Shown: positions 44,670 to 56,022 of the stretch, piece by piece
How positions within the stretch are numbered: the first letter of the stretch is position 1
Layout: each line of letters opens with the position of its first letter
Source of the DNA: Taudactylus pleione
Taxonomy: Eukaryota; Chordata; Amphibia; Anura; Myobatrachidae
Reading direction: 5' to 3'
Length of the DNA: 64,000 bases
Assembly (NCBI GenBank): GCA_031769625.1
Contig: JAUIMM010000113.1
Location: 15,929,501-15,993,500 of the forward strand
The notes under the pieces: model-generated
What the model was told of the DNA's origin: nothing
The model's database searches: none
What the model saw: the letters and a program-made list of their open reading frames with translations, nothing else
Translations under genes and position numbers: made by a program

Positions 44670-45238
44670 GGGCCCGATTCAGACCCGTTCGCTCAGCTGC
44701 GGTCGCCCGTAGCTGAATGGGGCCGGGTATGCAAATTTCGTGATCACACGGCCTGACTTAAGGACGCCCTCAATGTCTTAGCATGTGGCAGCTAAGCGAT
44801 CGCAAGCTGGTCTAATGCCACCCCATTTCCCTTCGCAGCACACGTCATCTGCAGGAAGTGTTTAAGATCATAGGTAACATCGAGAACCATCAAAGGCAAA
44901 TGCAGTGCTTGAGGTAGACCCTAGGCTATCACAAGCACTGCGAGTGCTTCAGCCAAAAAAATAGCCAGGTGACGTGTACAATGACGCTCCACTGTAATTA
45001 TGGACACCCTTTAGTTGGTGTAAAAATGCCCCGCCACACCTACATCCCATGTACATAGACCTGCCCCAGACACCACCCACTGACGCCCCATTCTGTCACT
45101 CAATCTACCGCTTTGGAACTATGCAAGAGAGCGATTGTTTCCCAATCGCAATGACTGCGAACCATATGCATGCGCAGAACACAAAAATCGGCAGTTAGCG
45201 AGCAATCGTGGCTTAGCAAACGGGTCTGAATCGGGCCC
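44670..45238. mobile_element. GATTCAG fold-back element
   Basis: GGGCCCGATTCAGACCCGTT and AACGGGTCTGAATCGGGCCC-type ends are inverted, with TTT flanking at 44667-44669 and 45239-45241. Interior non-coding. Confidence 0.8.
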
Positions 45239-46408
45239 TTTCTGTGGCTGGCAGAGCCACAACTAAAGCTCACTCAGCAACACTGTGGAGTCTTGTAATG
45301 GTCTGCTGCCAGCCTATGTGTGACCTTACTGCCTCCCATCCCCACCGCTAGTGCTACCCTGACAGCTATTCTGTGACAGAGCAGCCCCTCATACTGCCCG
45401 CCGTGGTGACTATTTGAGTGACTGGCTAAGCCCTGGAGGTCGTTCCTGCTGCTTGGCCTCTTAATTGGGGCTTCCCCCCTTCCTTGTACCACATTTGCTG
45501 CAATTGGCTCCTGCACTGCTCCCCTCCTCATCTCCACTCCTCCAGATGGATCCCTCTCTACTCAACCTTTACATCACTCAGCCAGAGTCAGACTGCCTCC
45601 TTCTCAGCTCTGTGTGACACACGGCCACACACATAATAAAATTGATACATAGGTTCTACTTACACCACTATCATGACTTCTACATTTTCCATACCGCCAC
45701 TTCAAAATTCCCACTTCGACCACTGAATATAATTCATATATACAATTGAAACAGGTAATGTATATATTTTCATTCATCTATTTACAGCAAAATGCCATTT
45801 ATGAGGTAAATGTTAAATATACTATAGGGATATATGTGATGTGATGTAAATATAAGTAAATATGTGGAAATGTATGTACCCTGTGCATGTTAGATATCTA
45901 TGATGTCAGTGGACTTTAGTGCTTCATGCTGCAGATATACATTTCACAGACATTGGTCATAGTTGCAGAAGGGGGCAGAGTAATATAGAGGGGAGTGAAT
46001 CGGTTCCTGTCAGGAAAATAGGATCCGGTGAGGGGGAGGATATATAACAGCTGTTAGCAGCAGCTGAGAGGCATTCTCCCTCCCTCCAGTGTCTGCCCTC
46101 CTGTGACCCAGGCAGCCAGTAAGCAGCGATATGCTGCCAGGCACAAGGGGGCAGAGCCAGAGAGGGAGCCCAGCCGGAGCTGGGGAAGAAGGTGAGACAG
46201 GGGTACTCACCCTGTCTTGCAGGAGAGGCGGCATCGCGGGAGGTGGTACCGGCGACGGAGAGGAGCGGAGGGACCCGCGCTGATCGGGGAGTGGCCAGTG
46301 TGGGTGAGAGTGCCTGGTGAGTCCCCGCTGTGCTCGGCAGCACCTCCGTAGTTACAGGGAGGCTGTCAGCTACAAGCCTCCTCCTTTGGCTCATGGGAGC
46401 TCAGCCGG
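45239..46408. other. No gene recognised
   Basis: 45690-45720 (CATACCGCCACTTCAAAATT, CTTCGACCACTG) looks like a right hAT terminus without a partner. The open frame at 45957-46394 on the minus strand is GC-rich and has no recognisable domain. Confidence 0.35.
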
Positions 46409-47190
46409 CAGCCAGTGGGAGAGCAAGCCAGGAGGTGGGGCCGTGTCAGTGTAAAGGACGGCAGCCAGTGGGAGAGAGAGAGCCAGGAGGTGGGGCCGTG
46501 TCAGTGTAAAGGACGGCAGCTAGTGGGAGAGAGAGAGCCAGGAGGTGGGGCCGTGTCAGTGTAAAGGACGGCAGCCAGTGGGAGAGAGAGAGGCAGGAGG
46601 TGGGGCCGTGTCAGTGTAAAGGACGGCAGCCAGTGGGAGAGAGAGAGGCAGGAGGTGGGGCCGTGTCAGTGTAAAGGACGGCAGCTAGTGGGAGAGAGAG
46701 AGAGCTAGGAGGCGGGGCCGTGTCAGTGTAAAGGATGGCAGCCAGTGGGAGAGAGAGCTAGGAGGCGGGGCCGTGTCAGTATAAAGGACGGCAGCTAGTG
46801 GGAGAGAGAGAGAGCTAGGAGGCGGGGCCGTGTCAGTGTAAAGGACGGCAGCTAGTGGGAGAGAGAGAGAGCTAGGAGGCGGGGCCGTGTCAGTGTAAAG
46901 GACGGCAGCCAGTGGGAGAGAGAGAGCCAGGAGGTGGGGCCGTGTCAGTGTAAAGGATGGCAGCTAGTGGGAGAGAGAGAGAGCTAGGAGGCGGGGCCGT
47001 GTCAGTGTAAAGGACGGCAGCCAGTGGGAGAGAGAGCTAGGAGGCGGGGCCGTGTCAGTGTAAAGGACGGCAGCCAGTGGGAGAGAGAGAGCTAGGAGGC
47101 GGGGCCGTGTCAGTGTAAAGGACGGCAGCCAGTGGGAGAGAGAGAGCCAGGAGGTGGGGCCGTGTCAGTGTAAAGGACGGCAGCAGCAGC
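46409..47190. repeat. ~14-unit minisatellite, 50-60 bp unit
   Basis: Units contain GGCAGCCAGTGGGAGAGAGA, CCAGGAGGTGGGGCC or CTAGGAGGCGGGGCC, and GTGTCAGTGTAAAGGACG. Two alternating subtypes (CCAGGAGGTG and CTAGGAGGCG) are interspersed, and the GA dinucleotide run varies in length. GGCGGGGCC is a GC-box (Sp1) match. Confidence 0.93.
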
Positions 47191-48257
47191 ACTGACAGGG
47201 GGATCAGTGCTGAGGTAGCAGCGGTGACAAGGAGAAAGCAGGAGCAGGGCTTATACAAGCAGCAGTGTTGAGGGGACTGTGAGTAAATAGTACTTGGCAC
47301 CTACACAGCTACATATAGCCCATATATAGAAACCGCTGTTGAGGACAGAAGAGCAGTAATATCCCATATACTCTGTCCACAAGGAGTACATACTTGGTTG
47401 TGGCACTGACACTCATATGGAGAGAGAGTTTCAGCGCATGTTAGCTGTGTGGATGATGCTGTAAATAGTGGCAGTGGTAATAAGAAGTATATGCCATTCA
47501 AGGAACATTACAGTAATCTTTAGATTACATTCGGGGAAGAACAGAAAAGGAAAAAGAGAGGAATTCATAGTGTCTATATGAGACATTTTATTATATCCAA
47601 AGGAGATAGCTTTCAGCATAAGAGAAAGAAGAGAGGGAAGGATACAATAAAATACATAATACTGCAATTTAACTTATTCCTGAGGATTACAGTATAGGAT
47701 ATAGATATTGGATATATATTCTTACTACAACTATCTGAAAACAGCATATTCTAGCTGTAATGATGAGGCACTGGTTCCATTTTTTAAGACTCACATGTAA
47801 GTTGTTATAATACTTGTCAGTGTCAATATACAATATTATTCATCCCCGGCACTTAGAGAATACAGCCTTGAACTGGAATAATTATATGAACTTCCTTTTA
47901 CTTTGTTAAGTACAACAGGACTTATGCTCTAGGGTTCTGGACCTTTATGCACTCAGTATTCTCTAAGCTAACAGACAGGCAAAGGCTAAGTGTTGGGCAT
48001 ATTATTCAGAGTTAAGTGATTATATTGTAATTGAATATTCCATTTGCATATGGAAACAAAGTATATTGTGTTTGTTATGCAACATGTCATGATATGAGTT
48101 ATTTTGCTTCATGAATTATATAATACAAAGTATTAATCTATTCAAGAGTGGTGCATAGTACTTACCTTTTAGGAACTGGAACAGTGACACCAGAGGAGAA
48201 TTGAGAGACCTGAAAAAAAAAAGAAATAACAGGTGGTCGAATATTTGTATGTACATA
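47191..48257. other. No feature recognised
   Basis: AT-rich DNA without clear repeats or exons. Confidence 0.4.
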
Positions 48258-49896
48258 CAGTCAGGTCCATAAATATTGGGACATTGACAGAATTTTCATA
48301 TTTTGGCCTCTATTCACCACCACAATGGCTTTGAAATTAATCAAACAAGATGTGATTTAACTGCAGACTTTCAGATTTAATTTGAGGGTAATTACATCCA
48401 AATCAGGTGAACGGTGTAGGAATTACAACGGTTTCTATATGTGCCTCCCACTTTTTAAGGGGCCAAAAGTAATGGGACAAACTAAACAATCCTAAATCTA
48501 ACTTTCACTTTTTAATACTTTGTTGCAAATCCTTTGCAGGCAATTACAGCTGAAGTCTGGAACGCATAGACATCACCAGACGCTGGGTTTCATCCCTGGT
48601 GATGCTCTGCCAGGCCTCTACTGCAAATGTCTTCAGCTCCTGCTTGTTCTTGGGGCATTTTCCCTTCAGTTTTGTCTTCATCAAGTGAAATGCATGCTCA
48701 ATCGGATTCAGGTCAGGGGATTGACTTGGCCATTGCATAACATTCCACTTTTTAGCCTTAAAAAACTCTTTGGTTGCTTTTGCAGTATGCTTCAGGTCAT
48801 TGTCCATCTGCACTGTGAAGAGCTGTCCAATGAGTTCTGAAGCATTTGACTGAATATGAGCATATAATATTGCCCGAAACACTTCAGAATCCATTCTGCT
48901 GCTTTTGTCAGCAGTCACATCATCAATAAATACAAGGGAACCAGTTCCATTGGCAGTAATACATGCCCACGCCATGACACTACCACCACCAAGCTTCACT
49001 GATGAGGTGGTATGTTTTGGATCATGAGCAGTTCCTTTCCTTCTCTTCTCTTCCCATCTCTCTGGTACAAGTTGATCTTTGTCTCATCTGTCAATAGGAT
49101 GTTGTTCCAGAACTGTAATGGCTTTTTTGATGTTGTTTGGCAAACTCTAATCTGGTCTTCCTGTTTTTGTGGCTCACCAATGGTTTGCATCTTGTGGTGA
49201 ACCCTCTATATTCACTCTTGTGAAGTCTTCTCTTGACTGTTGACTTTGACACATATACATCTACCTCCTGGAGAGTGTTCTTGATTTGGCCAACTGTTGT
49301 GATGGGGTTTTTCTTCACCAGGGAAAAAATTATTTTGTCATCCACCACAGTTGTTTTCCATGGTATTCCAGGTCTTTTGGTGTTGGTGAGCTCTCCGGTG
49401 CGTTCTTTCTTTTTAAGAATGTTCCAAACAGTTGATTTGGCCACACCTAATGTTTTAGCTATCTCTCTGATCGGTTTGTTTTGATTTTTCAGCCTAATTA
49501 TAGCTTGCTTCACTGCTAGTTACAGCTCTTTGGATCTCATATTGAGAGTCGACAGCAAGTGATTCCAAATGCAAATGTCACACCTAGAATCAACTCCAGA
49601 CCTTTTACCTGCTTAATTGATAATGAAATAATGAGGGAATAGCCCATACCTGTCCATGAAATAGCTTTTGAGTTGATAGTCCCATTACTTTTGGCCCCTT
49701 AAAAAGTGGGAGGCACATATAGAAACCGTTGTAATTCCTACACCATTCACCTGATTTGGATGTAATTACCCTCAAATTAAATCTGAAAGTCTGCAGTTAA
49801 AGCACATCTTGTTTGTTTCATTTCAAAACCATTGTGGTGGTGAATAGAGGCCAAAATATGAAAATTCTGTCAATGTCCCAATATTTATGGACCTGA

Positions 49897-49899
<3 letters not shown>
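48258..49899 (-). mobile_element. Tc1-like transposon, inactive
   Basis: TA target duplication (48256-48257, 49900-49901). Long inverted repeats of about 220 bp (48258-48478, 49679-49899) start CAGTCAGGTCCATAAATATT. Each has an outer and an inner GGGACA-type motif (inner AAAAGTAATGGGACA), an IR/DR-like layout. The transposase on the minus strand is frame-broken. Confidence 0.93.
48544..49513 (-). pseudogene. Tc1 transposase (DD34E type), frameshifted
   Basis: The enzyme would bind the inverted repeats and cut and paste at TA. The paired-like helix-turn-helix is in 49091-49513 (KQAIIRLKNQNKPIREIAKT, LGVAKSTVWNILKKK). The first catalytic D is in 48996-49190 (NNILLTDETKINLYQ). The second D and the E are in 48544-48999 (VQMDNDLKHTAKATKEF, WPSQSPDLNPIEHAFH). 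Three frames are needed to read it through, so this copy is dead. Confidence 0.92.

Positions 49900-49928
<29 letters not shown>
49900..49928. repeat. (TA)n between Tc1 and hAT
   Basis: An alternating TA tract that continues as 53287-53314 on the other side of hAT copy 2, so the hAT was inserted within it. Confidence 0.9.
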
Positions 49929-49931
<3 letters not shown>

Positions 49932-50451
49932 GGGTGTGCACCGGCCACTTTTCGTGTTTTGTGTTTTGGTTTTGGATCTGGATCTTTCTTCGTGTTTTGG
50001 ATCTGGGTTGGTTTTGCCAAAGCCACCCTTCCGTGTTTTGGGTTCTGGGTGTTGTGTTTTGGATCTGTATTTTTTTGAAAAAAAGCATAAAAACAGCTTA
50101 AATCACAGAATTTGTGGGTTTTTCTGCTCCTATGCTATTATTAACCTCAATAACCTTCATTTCCACTCATTTCCAGTCTATTCTGAACACCTCACACCTC
50201 ACAATATTGTTTTTATGGCCAAAAGATTGCACCAAGGTAGCTGGATGACTATGCTAAGCGACACGAGTGGGCGGCACAAACACGTGGCCCATCTAGGAGT
50301 GACACTACAGTGGCAGACAGGATGGCAGTTTGAAAAACTAGGCCCCAAACAGTACATACTGCAAAGAAAAAAAAGAGGTGCAAGATGGAATTGTCTTTGG
50401 GCCCTCCCACACATCCTTATGTTGTATAAATAGGACATGCACACTTTAACA

Positions 50452-50507
50452 AACCAATCATTTCAGCGCCAGGGTCTGCCACATGACTGTGGCTGAAATG
50501 ATTGGTT
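50452..50507. repeat. Hairpin after the stop, copy 2
   Basis: AACCAATCATTTCAGC and GCTGAAATGATTGGTT, as in copy 1. Confidence 0.85.
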
Positions 50508-50563
50508 CGTTTGGGCCCCCACAAAACAAGCTGGCAATTAATGTGTCCCTGCACAAACTGGCT

Positions 50564-51589
50564 CTACGGAGGCAAGATGTCGTCCTCATCCTCCTCATCC
50601 ACCGATTCCTTGGATAAAACAGGAAAAAGGGATTTAGGTGTCCCTGGACTGCTTACGGTCTTAGCCAAAGTTTCTGAACTTGACAGTAACTTTTTATGAA
50701 CGTGCTGCAGGTGCCGTATAAGGGAGGATGTTCCTAGGTGGTTAACGTCCCTACCCCTACTTATTTCACCTTTACATATGGTACATATGGCAAGACAGTT
50801 GTTGTCCGGATTTGGATAGAAATATTGCCAGACCAAAGAGGTGGAATGTTTGGTCTTCTGCCCAGGCATGACCGTGATGGGCTTTTTCATCCCACGGACA
50901 ACAACTGTCTCCCCCGGAGCCTGATTTAAACAAACCACATCACCATCAGAATCCTCCTCGCCAACTTCCTCCTCAGCGCCAGCTACACCAGTATCCTCAT
51001 CCTGTTGTACTTCAACAGTGACATCTTCAATTTGCATATCAGCAAGTGGACTGTGGGTGCTCCTTTCAGCACTTGCAGGGGGCGTGCAAATGGTAGAAAG
51101 AGCCACCTCTTCCCGTCCAGTGCTGGGAAGGTCAGGCATCGCAACCGCCACCACACTTGGACTCTCCTTGGGGATTTGTGATATCTTCTTAGAACGCACA
51201 GTTCTTCGCTGTGCTTTTGCCAGCTTAACTCGTTTGATTTTTTTAGCGGGAGGAGGACTTCCATCGTCATGTGAAGCTGAACCACTAGTCATGAACATAG
51301 GGATCGACCTTAGCCGTTCCTTGCCACTCCGTGTCGTAAATGGCATATTGGCAAGTTTACGTTTCTCTTCAGATGATTTAAATGTTTTTTTCAAGGTCAT
51401 TTTCCTGAACTTTGTCATTTGGGATTGTATGTGCCCTCTACTATGACATTGGGCATCGGCCATGGCAGACGACGTTGATGGCATGTTATCGTCTATGTCA
51501 TGACTAGTGGCAGCAGCTTCAGCACTAGGAGGAAGTGGTTCTTGATCTTTCCCTATTTTATTTTTATCGGAGAAAGTTTGGTCCTCCAT
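50564..51589 (-). CDS. BED-finger protein, 341 aa, in-frame deletion derivative of the hAT transposase
   Basis: The first ~325 residues correspond to the copy 1 transposase: charged N-terminus, then a BED finger with SLVWQYFYPNPDNN, CTICKG and HLQHVH. They are joined directly to the acidic tail ESVDEEDEDDILPP. The missing 2085 bases are exactly 695 codons, so the frame is kept, with a CT microhomology at the junction. The RNase H-like core and dimerisation region are gone. A few small changes (SHDIDDN, SIPMFM) distinguish it from copy 1. If expressed from the retained promoter it should bind element ends without catalysis. Expression is not shown by sequence alone. Confidence 0.88.
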   Translation of the reverse strand: MEDQTFSDKNKIGKDQEPLPPSAEAAATSHDIDDNMPSTSSAMADAQCHSRGHIQSQMTKFRKMTLKKTFKSSEEKRKLANMPFTTRSGKERLRSIPMFMTSGSASHDDGSPPPAKKIKRVKLAKAQRRTVRSKKISQIPKESPSVVAVAMPDLPSTGREEVALSTICTPPASAERSTHSPLADMQIEDVTVEVQQDEDTGVAGAEEEVGEEDSDGDVVCLNQAPGETVVVRGMKKPITVMPGQKTKHSTSLVWQYFYPNPDNNCLAICTICKGEISRGRDVNHLGTSSLIRHLQHVHKKLLSSSETLAKTVSSPGTPKSLFPVLSKESVDEEDEDDILPP

Positions 51590-51599
51590 TTATGTTATA

Positions 51600-52775
51600 T
51601 GATATATACGTGCGGCTAAGGCGCACACAAACACAGAAAATATTTTTTTATTTGTGCTGGAGAGCAGTGCACTTTGTGGGTTACACCACCCTTTAAGAAA
51701 TGAGCCAGCCGGCTCTTTACTTATGGGACACAGGAGCACGCTTGGAGCTGCTCCTTTGTTGATGCACGTGCAGCCACAGTGCACACAATTCACAAACACA
51801 GAAAATATTTTTTTATTTTGTTTGGAGTGTACTTTGGGGGTTACAGCACCCATTAGCGGTCAATCCAGCTGGCCCTTTATTTATGGGACACAGGCGCACG
51901 CTTGGCACTACTTTGTTGATGCACGTGCGGCTACTGCGCACACAATTCACAAACACAAAAAAATATATTTTTTTATTTTGTTTGGAGTGCCCTTTGGGGG
52001 TTACAGCACCCTTTAGCGGTCAATCCAGCCGGCTCTTTATTTATGGGACACAGGCGCACGCTTGGCACTACTTTGTTGATGCACGTGCGGCTACTGCGCA
52101 CACAATTCACAAACACAAAAAAATATATTTTTTTATTTTGTTTGGAGTGCCCTTTGGGGGTTACAGCACCCTTTAATGGACAAGCCAGCCGGCCTTTTAC
52201 TTATGGAACACAGGCGCACGCTTGGCGCTGCTCCTTCATTGATGCATGTGCAGCCACAGTGCACACAATTCACAAACACAGAAAACATTTTTTTATTTTG
52301 TTTGGAGTGCCCTTTGGGGGTTACAGCACCCTTTAGCGGTCAATCCAGCCGGCCCTTTATTTATGGGACACAGGCGCATGCTTGGCACCACTTTGTTGAT
52401 GCACGTGCGGCTACTGCGCACACAATTCACAAACACAAAAAAATATATTTTTTTATTTTGTTTGGAGTGCCCTTTGGGGGTTACAGCACCCTTTAGCGGT
52501 CAATCCAGCCGGCTCTTTATTTATGGGACACAGGCGCACGCTTGGCACTACTTTGTTGATGCACGTGCGGCTACTGCGCACACAATTCACAAACACAAAA
52601 AAATATATTTTTTTATTTTGTTTGGAGTGCCCTTTGGGGGTTACAGCACCCTTTAACGGACAAGCCAGCCGGCCATTTACTTATGGGACACAGGCGCACG
52701 CTTGGCGCTGCTCCTTTGTTGATGCACGTGCAGCCACAGTGCACACAATTCACAAACACAGAAAAAATATTTTTT
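51600..52775. repeat. ~7-unit tandem array of copy 2
   Basis: About 157-160-bp units related to the copy 1 array but of a distinct subtype (TTTGTTTGGAGTGCCCTTTG). CACGTG is present in most units; one near 52243-52250 has CATGTG. Overlapping plus-strand frames are artefacts. Confidence 0.93.
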
Positions 52776-53059
52776 TTTTAGCACTTGGGGGGAGCACCCC
52801 TGACGGACAGAGCACCCCCTGGACAACACTACAGCACCCTTTTAGGACTGGGACACTGCACAGGACTTTGGAGTGGACACAGCCCCTATGGACAACTGAC
52901 TGCGCAACACAGTCCAGCCAGCCCCTATGAACTTTTAAGTAGTGGACACAGCCCCTATGGACAACAGCAGCACAGCGCAGCACAGCACAGCACAACACTA
53001 CACTGCACTACACTACACTACAACACTACACTACACTACACAGCCCAGCCTGCCCTAAC

Positions 53060-53130
53060 TCCCACCCTCCCTCTTCACTGTCCACAGCCGAGTGAGAAAA
53101 TGGCGCCAACGCGGGTACCTTATATAGGAT
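53060..53130 (-). promoter_or_regulatory. Probable promoter of copy 2
   Basis: TATATAAGG on the minus strand (about 53118-53126) with the same neighbours as in copy 1. Confidence 0.6.
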
Positions 53131-53283
53131 CCAAAACCCGCGAGACCCGGAAGGCGGGATGATGACGTTTTGCCTCGATTTCAGATCCGAGTCAGGCGGG
53201 AAAAGTCGAGCCTGACTCGGATCGGCCTCGGATCGGGGGGGCTCGGGGGTGTTCGGATTTCAGAAATCCGAACCCGCTCACCC

Positions 53284-53286
<3 letters not shown>

Positions 53287-53314
<28 letters not shown>
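53287..53314. repeat. (TA)n, right half of the split microsatellite
   Basis: Fourteen TA units following the hAT right end. Confidence 0.9.
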
Positions 53315-53317
<3 letters not shown>

Positions 53318-53847
53318 TATATACACGCAGCATACATGGTAGTCAAAGAAAACTTATACTGACACTATATATTCTATCACTGGGTTTTCCCAGGTAAGCC
53401 CTTTTGATATTTAAAATAATTAACCTGGGTGGAGGCACTGACCATGGGGATGTACACCGCTTAGAGGAATGCTAAGGGTGGGTACATTAGGAGTAACAAA
53501 GGTGGTAGTAACCTGGTGACCCTTTAGTGATAAAAGGGGGGTTACATAGCTATACACAGATATTTCACAGTGCATTGCCACACAATATCTGCATTCCTCC
53601 CCTGGAGAGGAGACATTTCTCCATTCCAATCTTGTGAAGGAAAAGGGGAATTGCCGGGTGGTCAGCTGCAGCAATGCATACATTGCCAGATGTGGCCGGC
53701 CAATGAATCGATCTTTTGGATATGCTGGACGATTGTAACAGACCACCCACCTCTGATCAGTCATAGACATACACTATGTGATTATAGACCAATTGGCTGA
53801 TAATTGCTAGATCGGGCCAATCATTGAATAATGTATGCCCGGCTTAA
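53315..53847. other. No gene recognised
   Basis: Contains scattered motifs such as GGGTGGGTACATTAGG and TGTATGCCCGGC that resemble MITE ends, unresolved. Confidence 0.35.
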
Positions 53848-54270
53848 GGCCCTGATTCAAAGCCGGACGCTCTGACAGAGCGCTCGCTCTAAATCAGGGC
53901 CGTCCCTCAAGACCATCGCGACCAGCGGGCTTGCGACGAGACCCTTGTGGTAGAGTCTCATTTGCCGCAAGCCCTGGAGTGCTTTTGGCTCTATCAGAGC
54001 CAAAAGCACTCCCACTGACATCACTTGTGATGTCAGTGGGGCCGGCCCTAGACGGTAGGCGTTCCCATGGGAACGCCTCCGTCTGGCCAGTCACTCACCA
54101 TCGACAGCATACCCCCTTTGTAGCGAGACCCATAGTGACGGCTTGCCTGTCGCTATCCGGGTCTCGCGCATGAGCACGACGGAGCCGGGTCTGTCGTGCG
54201 CATGCGCACTGGCCCAACATTGACCCGCTTGCGAACGCTCAGCACTCGCGAGTGGGTCTGAATCAGGCCC
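53848..54270. mobile_element. GATTCAG fold-back element with TAA duplication
   Basis: GGCCCTGATTCAAAGCCGGA and GGGTCTGAATCAGGCCC ends between TAA at 53845-53847 and 54271-54273. It shares GCGACCAGCGGGCTTGCGAC-type and CACTGACATCACT phrases with 202-722, the closest relative in this window. Confidence 0.85.
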
Positions 54271-54864
54271 TAAGTCTGTTAAAAACCTATGTGGGCATTC
54301 TGTATGTTACATGATAAATTTTTGGAAATATTTTACCATATGCACTGACCAGTAGACTGGATGCAGTATGTCAGTGATGGTAGCATTATATCTATTGTAA
54401 GAGACTGGAATCTGATCATAGATTCATTGATTTTAGTTTCTGAAAAACCAAACAGCTATGTAAGAAAATGTATAAATTAGGATGGAATACAAAGGGTCTT
54501 CACTTTAGAATCAATCCCATAGCGCCAGATTTACAGCTTTTGTAAACTGCCAATTCTCAACTGGTTTGAGTTAAAAATGTAAAACGACAATAATCCTGAA
54601 TGCAAAAGTCACCACTTAGTAAATCTAACCCCAAGTATTGTTTTCTGAGAATGTCATTTGGTACAGGAATCTACTGCAGATATTATAGATACATCTCTGT
54701 ACTATTATTAACAATACTACACCCATTTTGTTACAGTATTTGTTATTTTAACATTTTAATCACAAAATCATTTTTATATATCGCTGCTTGCACATCCAGG
54801 TACAATATTCATTTTTAATTATACTATAATAAAGATTAACATTTTAGTGTGTACTTGATATGGT

Positions 54865-55184
54865 GGAGATTTATCAGAGCCTGGGGAGAGATAAAGTGGG
54901 AGATAAAGTACCAATCAACCAATCAGCTCCTGTCATTTCATAGACTTTGGTCCAGAATTATCAACAAGTGATATTCTTGTTGCTGCTCATAAATGGTGCT
55001 CCAACCTATCAGCTTCTGTCATGTGTTTGAAATATGATATGTACAGTAGGAGCTGCTTGGTTGGAGCACTCACAAAAGTGATAACAAGAATATCACTCGT
55101 TGATAAATCTGGGCTTGTGTTTGAAAAATGACAGGAGCTGATTGGTTGGTAATTTATCTCTCTCTAAAGCTTTGATACATTTCC
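54865..55184. mobile_element. Fold-back MITE containing another MITE
   Basis: GGAGATTTATCAGAGCC and CTTTGATACATTTCC ends, with arms CCAATCAGCTCCTGTCATTT and AAATGACAGGAGCTGATTGG. It is interrupted at 54950-55114. Confidence 0.75.
54950..55114. mobile_element. Nested MITE of the 27054/63083 family
   Basis: GTCCAGAATTATCAAC and GTTGATAAATCTGGGC ends with TTG on both sides (54947-54949, 55115-55117). Confidence 0.85.
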
Positions 55185-55302
55185 AAGTGCCCCATCCTGT
55201 AGAATGCCTTTTGTTTTATTTTCTTTGTTAGGTGTATAGAGTTATTTATCACATAGTTATTGTGGTTGAGATAAGACTAGTTACTAACATGGGTACTATA
55301 TA

Positions 55303-55958
55303 AGCTGCATACACACCAACGATTTTATGAACGATTTTCTGTCAGATTATCTGTCAGACTATTGGTGGGTACACACTACACGATATGTTCCCTGAGCGAT
55401 ATCGTGTAGTGTTGTCCCCGGCAGGCTGTGCTCAATGTCGTTCATGACATTGAGCACAGCTGCTAAACGATATCATTAACGATATCGTTCAGCGCCGGGC
55501 TCTCTCCCCCATTCCCTGACATGCAGCAACCTGACAAGATCGTCAGGTTGGCCTGCATTTCAGCCCAATGAACGATGATGACGAACGACCCGCGGGAACG
55601 CGCGTTGTCATCATCGTTCATCTTTTTGGGGTTAAAAATGAACGATAAAGTGGACAACTGAACGATAACGTTATCGTTCAGTCGTCCGCTTTATCGCCCA
55701 GTGTGTACGCACCTTATCTGTCAGATTTTTTAAAGTGTAATGAACGATTTTTTTGAGCTACAAACAATTTTTGCATTTTCTCTTAATGAAAATCGTGCGG
55801 TTGGTCAGACTGAACTACAAACTACAAACGTGAACGCGCATGAACGATAATCGTTTATCGTTTTAACTCAGAAAGTGAACCAATTTTAAAATGATTGAAC
55901 GATAAACTATATCGTTATCGATAATCGTTCAAAAAATCATTGTGTGTGGATGCACCTT
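55303..55958. mobile_element. Outer MITE (GCATACACAC family) split by another
   Basis: GCTGCATACACACCAACGAT at the left and ATCATTGTGTGTGGATGCACC at the right are imperfect inverses. The insertion at 55363-55714 separates them. A clean target duplication was not resolved. Confidence 0.65.
55363..55714. mobile_element. Nested MITE
   Basis: TGGTGGGTACACACTACACG and CAGTGTGTACGCACCT ends, with TAT at 55360-55362 and 55715-55717. Interior inverted blocks are built from ACGATATCGTT-type and TGAACGAT motifs. Confidence 0.8.
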
Positions 55959-56022
55959 TAGAGGTGGTTGCAAGAAAAATATCACAATTACAGTAAACAA
56001 AAAATGGCAGCTGCTCAATCTG

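Larger units (their letters stand above)
49929..53286 (-). mobile_element. Internally deleted hAT, copy 2 (3.36 kb)
   Basis: Same TAGGGGTG and CACCCCTA ends as the element at 35891, with ATATATAT on both sides (ambiguous inside a TA tract). Compared with copy 1 it lacks the equivalent of 36573-38657 (2085 bp) and has a ~7-unit rather than ~24-unit array. Promoter block and 3' hairpin are kept. Confidence 0.94.

Noticed and set aside
45957..46394. 145-codon GC-rich minus-strand frame
   Set aside because: Composition-driven open frame with no domain, splice signals or conservation evidence visible.
51654..52930. Similar plus-strand frames in hAT copy 2
   Set aside because: Same cause: repeat periodicity in the shorter array.
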